DNA of 64,000 nucleotides from Bursaphelenchus xylophilus (Eukaryota > Nematoda > Chromadorea > Rhabditida > Aphelenchoididae): assembly GCA_904066235.2 (NCBI GenBank), contig CAJFCV020000005.1, forward strand, positions 11,341,501 to 11,405,500. The letters are read 5' to 3'. The notes beneath the pieces were generated by a model that was not told where the DNA came from, did no database searches, and was given only the letters and a program-made list of their open reading frames with translations. Positions 44,001-54,400 of the stretch are shown here, piece by piece. Each line of letters starts with the position of its first letter. The first letter of the stretch is position 1. Both the position numbers and the translations under genes were made by a program.

Positions 44001-44439
44001 ATGTTTGGGCCTGAAACAATGCATGTTTAACACAAATCAGCGAAAGGGATATAGTTTTTCTCAGTTTTTATATTGCACATGGTATCACAGCAAAAAACTC
44101 GATTAGTGGAAAATTTTTCATTGAAAGGTGGAAACTTTTGCTATCAATAGATTCAGGAGTTTAAGGCGGTTCTAAAAATACCATTTCCACCTCTCTAAAA
44201 ACATAAAAAACATCAAAAATAAACAACTTTACCTCTTCAAACGCCTCTAGGAGCAGAGTATTTCGTTTTGGCGGCCGTGCCGATCTCCTAATCGACGGGC
44301 CATCGGGCTCACTGCCTTGAGATTGGCTGCTGGACTGTTGAACAGCTTCTGCACTTGCCGGCGTTTCCTGAGGATTTTGCGATTCGGAATTTCGCGACTT
44401 CCGACTGGGAGTTCGCTTTGCCGGACTTGAATTCGGCAT
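35039..44439 (-). CDS. Macro-domain protein with C2HC zinc-binding region, 785 aa
   Basis: Exons (minus) 44439-44233, 44010-43954, 43914-43441, 43306-42994, 42872-42751, 42689-42588, 40677-40336, 38341-37684, 35121-35039; all phases fit. The N-terminus is disordered and basic (MPNSSPAKRTPSRKSRNSES, IRRSARPPKR), then Gln/acidic-rich. Residues about 285-430 read as a macro domain: ADVAINICTPD, DEIHALAGPRLIRDC, CRVTRSYNAGNYKCIIHTAL and ARGAQTIAFPSF. The Asp that usually contacts adenine is kept, but the NAAN and GGG loop motifs are replaced, so hydrolase activity is doubtful. Around 581-618, RCSFC then KHHPDC form a C2HC site like FLYWCH or MULE-type fingers. The last exon, 2.5 kb away, is the least certain. 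A nuclear, ADP-ribose-reading role is inference. Confidence 0.75.
35403..35768. mobile_element. Foldback element, about 365 bp
   Basis: GAGTGTTCCATTTTTTAATA / TATTAAAAAATAGAACACTC at the ends, with TTCATGGAAATTGAACAGAG and inverse inside. In the last intron of the macro-domain gene; related fragments (AATTTCCATGAAGCC) occur at 37260 and 37450. Confidence 0.7.
35939..36561 (+). pseudogene. Tandemly duplicated exon fragments, antisense within the macro-domain gene intron
   Basis: Open blocks with splice borders on the plus strand: 35939-36037 (FQVLNITDESMEPDPSRC...), 36186-36380 (DQMETRKNGLEKAREKLDQK... then KIVLNVMDESMEPGPSPYD) and 36529-36561 (ELIEKREDKA, stop). The intron plus exon unit starting GTAAGATTTCTC is duplicated (36038-36185 and 36381-36528), and the third block is a decayed copy of the second with a premature stop; homologous codons (AKLDQRKQ) continue past it. 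No start exon or recognised family. Either the tail of a small nested gene or a broken gene fragment. Confidence 0.5.
36611..37683. other. Rest of the last intron of the macro-domain gene
   Basis: No gene seen. Partial family D-like pieces (GTGTAAACGCGAGCTAAAAT near 37330, repeated near 37520) lie in AT-rich DNA. Confidence 0.4.
38455..38680. repeat. GCACNGTGC element (inverted copy at 39590-39840)
   Basis: Contains TTTTGCACAGTGCATTTTGC, TTTCGCACCGTGCAAACCTC, TTTGAGCAAAGCAGCGGCGA and GTGAGATGCAGAATTCCATC. The same series is inverted at 39590-39840 and again, in part, at 39895-40110. In an intron of the macro-domain gene. Confidence 0.75.
38835..39462. mobile_element. Family H MITE, 628 bp palindrome with CAGGGTCTTAC ends
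   Basis: CAGGGTCTTACAAAAAACGT and inverse at the ends, TA on both sides (38833-38834, 39463-39464), arms about 250 bp with few differences. Tc1/mariner-type ends. In an intron of the macro-domain gene. Confidence 0.85.
39590..40110. repeat. Two GCACNGTGC elements in tandem
   Basis: Each has TCAAAAATCTGCACAGTGCA, GAGGTTTGCACGGTGCGCAA and AATACAAAATGCACTGTGC, ending near CACTTTAT(GA). The second runs directly into a family B element. Confidence 0.75.
40119..40283. mobile_element. Family B MITE, GGCGGATCGTCGC subtype
   Basis: ATCGGTCTGTCGGGAAAATA to TTTTCCCGACAGACTGATA; the core is an extended inverted repeat (ACGGCGGATCGTCGC / GCGACGATCCGCCGT). Confidence 0.82.
41150..41219 (+). other. tRNA-like module in left arm of the second TTAA foldback element
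   Basis: TGGTGTAGTGG, an anticodon-arm-like GTCAGA/TCTGAC stem, then GGGTTCGAATCC (B box). The acceptor stem does not pair. Confidence 0.6.
42050..42120 (-). other. tRNA-like module in right arm of the second TTAA foldback element
   Basis: Inverted copy of 41150-41219, boxes intact. Confidence 0.6.
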
Positions 44440-45482
44440 TTTAGCCTGAAATTTCAAATTTTGCAACTTCAACTCCAATTCAAAGTAAAAATCAACATTG
44501 AAAAAGCCGTATTTTACAATTATTTTTCTGGAAATTCTCCGAGAAACCAATCAATATGAAGAAAAACCAATTTTTCGGAGGAAAAGAATTCGAAATCTTC
44601 AAAAATAATTTTTAAGTTGTAAAGTACGTCAAAATAATGTCGAAAAACAACAAAAACACTAAATTTTCTAATTTCCGAAATATTTACTCGCGCCATCTTG
44701 AAACGGGACGCCAGAAATTGTGACGCTAGGCCAGAAAAAGACGCGAGTCAGACTTGACGCGCATCGTAGTCGGGTCAACTCTTCCCGCAGAAACATTCGA
44801 ATCGGGGTTTTTGATGGATTGGCGGCAGGAACTGTGTTTACCCTGCTGCGGGGCGGTGTGTTTATGTTTTTGCTAGAAGAGTTGGTCCAAGACTCTCGGA
44901 AAAGTCACGTAGTTTCGACGGGTTTATGTTATTTTAGGTATAATTGGAGGTATTGCCGGGATGGATTGTAAAATCTTTGTTTATGACAGAAATGATATTC
45001 AAATATGGTCGGAAAATACATAACAATTAGTGAGATGGGAGTGAATGTTAATAATATTATGGGAAAGATGGGAAAATAACATGTTTACATTGGACACCTA
45101 CAATACCTAAAATAAGGTCGGAAATATTCCAAACGCGGGTTAGATGGATAACGCATGCTGCAGAAGATAGAATAACAGTGTTAGGTAGCTAAAAAATCAC
45201 AAATTGCATTACAGGATAAATGGAGAAACGAGCAGCAGACATAAATGTATAATATTATCGATGATTACAGTGGGTGGCTGGTGGCAAATAAGGCATGTCG
45301 ATGATGCTATTTGACCAAAGGAGGGTGAGATCTTGGGACTCTTGCGGATTTCCTACGCTAAAAACTAATTTCGAGAATTTTACGAACAAATTTTATATTA
45401 TACTAGACAAAGACGGTGGTTTTGATGAAAATAAGTTAGATAGACCTTTCAGAGGCCGAAATACATGATAAATATGGCAAAT
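44440..45482. other. Interval between the ankyrin gene 3' end and the macro-domain gene start
   Basis: Promoter of the macro-domain gene should lie just above 44439; an acceptor (TTTCAG) six bases before its ATG suggests trans-splicing. No coding region or known repeat identified. Confidence 0.4.
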
Positions 45483-48400
45483 CTAGGGCTTCCAGTTCTT
45501 CTCCAACAACAGGTGATTGTGGTGTGTCGTGTTGTTGGCGCGATTAAAGCAATTGCAGCGCTTTTGCCCGCCCTTCTCCTCCAAACTGTGGCTGGAGTGG
45601 ATGCAGCGGTGCTTCAGCGAGCTGGACCTGGTCTTACTGTTGCTGCGCGGGAACGAGCTGCCCGTCTTGATGGAGCGCCTCGATTTGGCCGCCAGTCCGC
45701 GCCGACTCGGCACCGCGTTCGAGGCGCTCGCGTAGATGCGGGTGAGTTCGCGGATTCGGTCGGAGAGCGGCGAAACACGTCGCAGTCGGCGCTCGAATCG
45801 CTGCGAGTTGTGCGGAGTGTGCGAGGCGGCGGTTTGGATGCGCTCCCGCTCTTCCAGGTAGATCAGCTTCAGTTGGTCTGAAAGGAAATCTTAAAAGGAG
45901 AGTTGAACGTCAAAGGTGCAAATGAATGGCGACGAATTGGTTTTTAGGCAGTAAATTAGGGTACTACAGGGATATCGCTTGTATGACTTTTAAATTTTTA
46001 CGGAATTTGGCACAAATAATCGCGTTTTCTGCCCCAAAACGGTCAAAATTAAACTTTTTTTGCAAAAGTTCAGTGACGGACCTGATCCAGTGGCAATAAA
46101 CGTACCATCTTGAATCCAGGAAGTATCAAAAAATGTGGCAAAATACCTCCCTCTCCAAGTGAAAAAACTCCGATTTGGAAAGCGCGCCCCACGTCAAACT
46201 GAGACAAGCTAAAACAGTCCGGTGAATGGATTGGCAATTTGCCAAAAAAAGACGCGAAAAAACGTTTTGTCGGGGGAGAAATGGGGAATTTTTGGGGCGA
46301 GAGAGTACGTTTTTGCGTGTCTTTTTTCTCTCTTTCTCTGCGAAATAGACGAAGTGTAAAAAACCGATAGCGAAGAGTCTATTCGGGTCACCGGAATCCT
46401 CAGTTTGACGTGCGCCCGCTCTTTTTGTGAGCGCCCTTCAAAACGAAGTTTTTTCACAGGGAGATGGAAGCATTTTGCCACATTTTTGATACTTCCCGGA
46501 TGCAAAATGATACGTTGTTTGCCACTGGATCAGGTGCTTCACTGTACTTTTGCCAAAAAAAACTAATATTTTGACCATTTTGGGGCTGAAAACGCCGATG
46601 ACTTGTGCCAGTTCCGCAAATTGATACGTGAGGAAGTACTCCAAGTGCGACGCTCACATTTTGATAAACTGGGAGCAAATTTAGAATAATTTTTTCTAAG
46701 ACATATATGAGACTCCTAGCCTGCGCTTTGCAGAAACGACCGGGATTTTTAGCCCGAAAGTTGAAAAAAAATTTAAAACTTTTTTTGTCGAATTTCAACA
46801 TGAAAAGTTTTGTATCTATTTCCACCTTTGAGTACAACATTTTTACAAAAAATTATTTTTTTCCGCGCGAAATTGACAGAGGAATGGCCGAAAAAGTGTT
46901 TTTTCTCTGACCGTTCTCCGCGTTTCGCGTGCTCTCTCCGCCGCAAAGATCGTTGAATATCTCGGCTGCGGTTGGAAAGCGCGAGCTAAAACTTTCAGGA
47001 ATTTATATTTGGCCTATGTCTGATATGTGCGCAAAATTTGAAAAAAATCTGAGCGTCGCAGTTGGAGCACTTCCCTTATTAATCGAAAACATGTTTCATC
47101 GTATAAAATGTCCCCTAACATAGTTAGGGTATCGGTTATCCAAAAAAATTTTGACAACTGTTTCACAGTGCATAATTCCCTATATACGGCCCATTTTTGA
47201 AGAGTAAAAAAATGCAAAAAAAATTACAGTAACCCACTTACCATATAGAAATTTCTCCCAAGCGTAAAACGTTGTGTATTTGAAGTTGGCCGGGTTCAGC
47301 CCATGCATCTTGCAGAAGTTGTTGATCAACGACCTCACCAACACTCCCTCCTGAACCTTGCCGTATTGGATTTGGATGCGTTTCAGGTGCGTCAGCTCCT
47401 GGAAGATGGCCTTTTCGTGGATGAAGCGGCGATCCGCGGAGCCTTCGAGGAACTGCGCCAGACTTCCGGGCTCTTCGTCATCGTCCTCGTCGTCGAATTC
47501 GTCGTTGTAGGCCTCGATGTGCATCACTCTCTCGTCGAGGGTGACTTTTTTGCCGGCCTTGCGGTCGTCTGAAAAGTTGAGAGCGTCAGGTTTAAATTTG
47601 TTTGCCGAAGAAGTGGTCCTAGTGAGACGCTCAGATTCTGTTTTAATTTTGCAGCGACAGAGTGCTCATTATTTTCCCGACAGACTGATATTCAAAGATT
47701 TTTTTTTGATGAGAGAGTACACAAAATGCGGAGAGCGGTCAGAGAAAAATCAGTTTTTTGGCCGTATCTTTGCCCGTACTTTGCATAAAAAATTGATTTT
47801 TTGTTGAAATATTACCCTCTACAGTAGAAATAATCATGAAACTTTTCATGTCAAAATTCGCAAAAAAATTCCAAAATTTCCCACAACTTTCGATCTAATA
47901 ATCTCGGTCGTTTCTGCAAAGCACGAGCTGGGAAATCGCTTGAATTTTATTAAAAAATCATAAAATTCATCGCAAGTTTTATTCAAATCGGAGCCTCGCA
48001 CTTCACGCTTCAGAGAGAAAAGCGCTTTTTGGCCATAACTTTGGCAGTTTCGTGCGGAAAAATTTGATTTTTTGTAGAAACATTATCCTTTACGGTAGAA
48101 ATAGGCATCAAACTTTTCGTGCCGAAATTCGGCAAAAATTCCTAAATTTTCGCCGACTTTTGATCTAAAAATCTCGGTTGTTTCTGCAAAGCGTGAGCTA
48201 GGATTCTCGCATATATGTTAGAAAAAATTGTTCTAAATTTGTGCCAAGTTTCATCAAAATCTAGGCGTCGCACTTGGAGTACTTCCCCTGTAAGCAAAAT
48301 TACCGTGATTTTCGTATTCCTCATGGTCGGGCATTTGTGGGTAGTCGTCGTCGGTTCCAGTCACAGATCCATTGCTGGTCTGTTTCATGTTGCTTTTACC

Positions 48401-51400
48401 GCCTCCATTATGATTGGCGATCTCGTCGCGATGAGGATTGCGGCCATTTACAATGATTCCGTTGGGCTTTTGAAGGGTGTTCTCTTGAACTACTGAAAGT
48501 ATAATAAAAATCATCGATTAGAAATCGATATCGTGTTTCACATGTAACATACAGTGGGGGACCTGATTCAATGGCAAAAAACGTACCATTTTGCATCCGG
48601 GAAGTATCAAAAATGTGGCAAAATGATTCCCTCTCCAAGTGAAAAAACTCCGATTTCAAAAGCGCGCTCGCTATTTTTGTGAGGGAGAGCCCTTCAAAAC
48701 GAAGTTTTTTCACTTGGAGAGGGAAGCTTTCTGACACATTTTTGATACTTCCCGGATACAAAATGATACGTGAAAAATCCACATTACAGTGCGGACCTGA
48801 TCTAATGGCAAAAAACTTACCATTTTTGCCACTGGATCAGATCCCCCACTGTATCAGTCTGTCTGGAAAATAATGTGGAATTGTCGCAGAAAAATGACTC
48901 GTCGCAGTCGCGCACCAAATCTTTTTGCGCCGACAGACGGAATTAAAGAGCAGAATGTCGCTGTTCTGATCGCCAAGGTGAAAAGCAATTCGATTTTGCC
49001 GCGACACATTCATTTTCTCGGCGGCGTTGCCATTTTCGATCCGACAGAGTGCTCATTATTTTCCCGACAGACTGATCGTCAAAATTAATTTTTGTTGCAA
49101 CATTTTTTACCCCTTTATTCAACTTACATTTTATCCCATCTTCCCGCACCACCTTCCTAATGGCCTCTTCGACCATCTCCTTCCCCACCATCATAATCTC
49201 ATCCGTCTGGATTTCCTTGTTCTGCCCATTCGAATTGGAGAAGTATGAGCGGTTTCCCATGTCGGATGCCGACAAGTTCATTGAGTTCTCCTGAAAAGTC
49301 ATCCAATATAAAGAAAGCAAAAAATCCATGCAAGTCGCCGGAATCACTCCAGCGACGTTGCGAAAGAAATAGCAGTTCAATTTTGCATACTAGCCGTGTT
49401 AAAAAGTGCGTAGACTTTTGTCGTGGGCCGCACCGTGCAGAAAACGCATTTCTGCGGCGAGCATTTGACCTCTTGCACCATGCAAGTGCAATATAGCACG
49501 CTTTTTTTCAACGTAGTCGGCGCAAATTTTGGGCGTATGAAATAAAATGTACTTCCCCGCTAGTATTAATATTAGGTTGTTCAGAAAGTTCGGTCGTTTT
49601 TTTATTGCTTTGTTTTACAAAGATTGTTTGTTGTTTGGCAAAGCAAATACATTTATTTGATGCAGCTGTCCTCGATGAAAAGCGAAAAAAGCAGGTGCCG
49701 TAAACGCAAATTTTTGCCTCCTGGACGGTTCACTTTTGAGCCGGAAAAATAATAAAAAATTGAATTTAAAAAAAAAAACTGAAACCACAATTTTGTAGAG
49801 GAGAAAAAGCTGTATCAAATAAATATATTTGTTTTGCCACGCAACAAACAATCTTTGTAAAACAAATCAATAAAAAAACGACCGAACTTTCTGAACAACA
49901 TAATGCTCACCTTTCGTCCTTGAAGCATTTGGAAGAACGTTGAGTTGTTCGACTCCGGCAACTCCTCGCCCGGCCGTTGCGCATTCATCCATCGCATCTT
50001 GGCCAACTTTACATTGTCCTCAATGCTGTCCCGCGACAGCTCAATGAAGTCCGAATCCAGATCTCTGGAGAACTTCCCGCCATGCCTGCTCAAGTAGTCG
50101 ACCACGTCTTGATGCGATCGCTGGTCGGCCAAGTCCTTGGCGGTCGCCATTTTCTTCTTGTAGATCATCAGATTGTTGATTTCGGCGTCTCTCTGGACCA
50201 ACAACTTGACCAGATCCAGGTCGCCATTTGCGGCGGCAAGATGAAGAGCGGTGCGCCCGTAGAAGTTGGGGACGTTCACATTTTGAGGCTGCAGTTCCAG
50301 GATCCATTCGACAATTTCTGAAGAACAAAGATGTTTTTAAACATTCAACAACACTTTGCGACTTTACAGTACTTTTTTTTGCATATATGTTATAATCTAA
50401 GGTCCAAACTAGAACATATAATGACCTTCTAAGAGTAAGAAGACTCGTTTTCTTTACCTTTATTTCCGGTCTGAACGGCTTCATGAAACGGCAGGTCTCC
50501 GCGATAATTCTGCATGTCAAAGCTGGTTCCAAATTGTCGCAGGAGCTTCAAAATTCTCATTTGGCCCTTGGCGGCCGCACAGTGCGCCGCAGTTCGTAGG
50601 CGTTTGTCCTAAAATATGTTACATAAACTGAATAGTCATCATTTTCAAAAGCACTCGAAAATCTCTCAGTCTGTCGGGAAAATAATGAGCATTCTGTCGC
50701 TGCGCCTTCCACGTCGCTGAATTGAAAAGCAATTTGATTTTGCGCGAAAGAATTAATTTTCTAGGCGGCAATGGGATTTTCAATGCCACAGAAAGCTCAT
50801 TATTTTCCCGACAGACTGATACTAGTGCTTTCATAAAGTCCGTAGACTTTTTTTCCTTCATCGCGAACGCACAGTGCATTTTGTCGCTTTTCCCTGCTTG
50901 ACGCTCACGCACCGTGCATTTTGCTGCTTTTCGCACAGTGCAAACTTGAAAAAGCGGTTCGCACTGTGCAAAGCGCGCAGCGACGAAGTTTGCACCGTGC
51001 GAATGATTCGGCAAAACCGCAGCGACATAAAATGGGAAAAAGCCCAAATTTCGGCGATCGTTTGATGCACAGTGCAAAAACTAAAAGTGCACGGTGCGAA
51101 TTGGCGTTTGCACTGTGCATTTTGGCTCTCGGCGAAAAGTCTAGGCACTTTATAAAAAAAGTAGTATCAGTCTGTCTGGAAAATAATGGGCTTTCTTTCG
51201 CATCGAAAATCGCATTGACGGCGAGAAAATGAATTGTGTCGCGGCAAAATCAAATAGCTTTTCAGTTCAGCGATAGGCGCAGCGATGTTATGGTCATTAT
51301 TTTCCCGACAGACTGATATAAAAAAAACATTCCACAGCCCAAAAAAACACACGACAACAACATACCACATGATTCGGGTCGGCATCGTTCTTCAACAGCA

Positions 51401-54400
51401 TTTCAGCGCAATCGTAATGCCCAAACGTGGAGGCATAAAAGAGCGGGGTGTCGCCATTTTTGTCCTTTCCATCGATCAGTTTCTTACTTTGCGTTTGTTG
51501 AATCAACAGCCCAACAATGGCCACATGGCCATGACTTGCGGCGCAATGCACCGCATTCAAAGCGTCCCGGTCCACGGCGAATTTGTTGGCGCCGGCTTCG
51601 ATCAAACGACGGCAGGCGTAGAGAAATCCTAGAAATGAGGGTTTGAAGAGTTATTTGGGATGTGCGACGCTTGGATTTTGATGAAACTTGGCCTAAATTT
51701 AGAATAGTTTTTTTCTGAGACGCATAAAAAAATTTGCTCAGCTCGCGTTTTTACAGAAACGACCGAGATTTTTAGATCGAAAGTAAGCAAAAAATTCAGC
51801 TTTTTTTGCGAATTTTGGTATGAAAATTTTGCTAGCCATTTCTACCATAGAGGGTAATGTTCTCACAAAAAATCAGAATTTTCCATGCAAAACCGGCAAA
51901 GATATGGCCAAAATGTATTTTTCTCTTTGTCCGCTCTCCGCGTTTCGCATACTCTCTCGGCGGCAAAGGTCGTTGGATATCAGTGCGTCGGGAAAATAAT
52001 GTGAAGTCTTCATTTTCAATTTATTTGCCAGTTTCGTGCGAAAAAATTTATTTTTTGTGGAAACATCCTCTACGATAGAGCACGCAACTTTTTGATGTCA
52101 AACTTCGCAAAAAAAAAACTGTAATTTTTTCCATCATTCGATCTAAAAGTATCAATTCTTTCAGCAAAGGGCGAGCTAGGATTCCCTCATTTGTCTTAAA
52201 AATAATGGACCTAAATTTGAGTTTCATCAAAAATTGGGGGCACATCTCCTTTCATCAGTCTGTCGGGGAAATAATGGGCGCAATGTCGCTGCGCTGATCA
52301 CTGAAGTGAAAAAATTTGACTTTGCCGCGACACAATTTATTTTCTTTTTGGCGATGCGATTCTCGATGCGACAGAGTGGTCATTATTTTCCCGACAGACT
52401 GATAGGTCTTGCCGATAAAGACTAGTATCAAAAAAACTCGCAGCGCTTACAAACCTTCAGCATTTAAAAAAAAGACATGGCTTTTACTATAGTTAGATCG
52501 GAGGTTCTCCGATCTAGTAAACGCAACGACTGCGGACTCCATGCTAACTCAGGATGATGACTCACGCAGTCATATGATGCCTCTCCGCCCACATGTTTAC
52601 GCCTAGGGCGACCTTTGGCCTATGACGCACGTCCGTTGTAAAGTATGAGTCACAAGAATGTTCTAGTCCCTTAGGACAAGATTTGGACATCCAGATATAG
52701 CTTGCTTAAGCTTCTGTCCTTGACATCTCAGCTTCTGTCCAGGATATCTTGGCCCTTGTCAACGACGTCCGCAGCTCCATCTTCGACACCTCATCAAATG
52801 GTACCATCATCAGCATTCCAGAACGTCCAAGTCCCGCCCAGCCAGTGCCCTATATAAGCCCAGCCAGTCGACCAATCCAGGAATTCCCCATCGTCTTCGA
52901 TCGGTATTAATCTCGAGATATTATTGTCATAGTATACTATTGTTGTGTTGTGTTATTCGAGCTCATAAAGGTACAGAATATATTCTACGTGGGTATTGTA
53001 TTAGACGGTAAGCTATCTGTGCGCTACGTTGCGGCTTCAGTATTCTGAAGCAAAGATCCACCGGAAGTCTAGTCAAGCAGCCCACAGGGTAGGGCAAAGG
53101 TAGGGCGTCGCGCTGCCCTCTTATTCATCTAACTAAAGGTTAGAGTTGATCATCAACTCTATCGTCGTTTTCCAACGCCTCACCAAGGCGTCGACTTATT
53201 GAAAAAGGGTAAAGGAGTTAGATCGGAGGTTCTCCGATCTAGTAAACGCAACGACTGCGGACTCCATGCTAACTCAGGATGATGACTCACGCAGTCATAT
53301 GATGCCTCTCCGCCCACATGTTTACGCCTAGGGCGACCTTTGGCCTATGACGCACGTCCGTTGTAAAGTATGAGTCACAAGAATGTTCTAGTCCCTTAGG
53401 ACAAGATTTGGACATCCAGATATAGCTTGCTTAAGCTTCTGTCCTTGACATCTCAGCTTCTGTCCAGGATATCTTGGCCCTTGTCAACGACGTCCGCAGC
53501 TCCATCTTCGACACCTCATCAAATGGTACCATCATCAGCATTCCAGAACGTCCAAGTCCCGCCCAGCCAGTGCCCTATATAAGCCCAGCCAGTCGACCAA
53601 TCCAGGAATTCCCCATCGTCTTCGATCGGTATTAATCTCGAGATATTATTGTCATAGTATACTATTGTTGTGTTGTGTTATTCGAGCTCATAAAGGTACA
53701 GAATATATTCTACGTGGGTATTGTATTAGACGGTAAGCTATCTGTGCGCTACGTTGCGGCTTCAGTATTCTGAAGCAAAGATCCACCGGAAGTCTAGTCA
53801 AGCAGCCCACAGGGTAGGGCAAAGGTAGGGCATCGCGCTGCCCTCTTATTCATCTAACTCTATGTTATTCATAGAATAGGTCAAAAAAAGATTTTCCACC
53901 TCTTTTCAGTCTGTCGGGAAAATAATGTTGAGTCTTCTTGCTTAGGACTCGGCCATCATCGCTTCGCGACGGCTAGCCGCGGCAAGAGATTTGGCCCGCC
54001 GATGAGATGAGACGAAAAATTTGCTGCGACAAATCCACATTATTTTCCCGACAGATTGATATTATACATATATAATTAAAAAAATTAGAATGAAAGACAG
54101 TCAGTGTTGTTATTTTTTAGCATTGCTGCAATGAATATCTCCGACTGAGACGAATATTCAAACCGCAATGCTAAAATCCACAAGCTGACATTCAATGAAT
54201 AACTAGCCAAATTTAATTCTCGTAATACATACAAATGTAGGTATCTAGAGAATGAATTGTGTTTGGAGTGTAAAGGCATGCGCTACGAAGCATTGTGTGG
54301 GTGTTCGGCACTCAAAAAATACAAGTGTAAACCGGACGTTTAAAACTGTTTTTAGAAAGCCCAAATTTATTGCTAGTATTTTCATCAAGTTCGTAGACTT

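Larger units (their letters stand above)
52491..53859. mobile_element. Miniature LTR retrotransposon (TRIM-like), very recent
   Basis: Two direct 644-bp LTRs (52491-53134, 53216-53859) flank an 81-bp interior. Each LTR starts AGTTAGAT and ends ATCTAACT. The whole unit is flanked by CTAT (52487-52490, 53860-53863). AGTTA...TAACT ends and a 4-bp duplication are known from gypsy-type elements. I see one difference between LTRs (G at 53107, A at 53832). The interior is purine-rich before LTR2 (GAAAAAGGGTAAAGG, a polypurine tract) and has two hairpins (GAGTTGATCATCAACTC; ACGCCT/AGGCGT). No coding sequence and no clear tRNA primer site. Intron 3 of the ankyrin gene. Confidence 0.85.

Noticed and set aside
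45465..45881. Plus-strand ORF of 138 aa
   Set aside because: Antisense shadow of the GC-rich last exon of the ankyrin gene.
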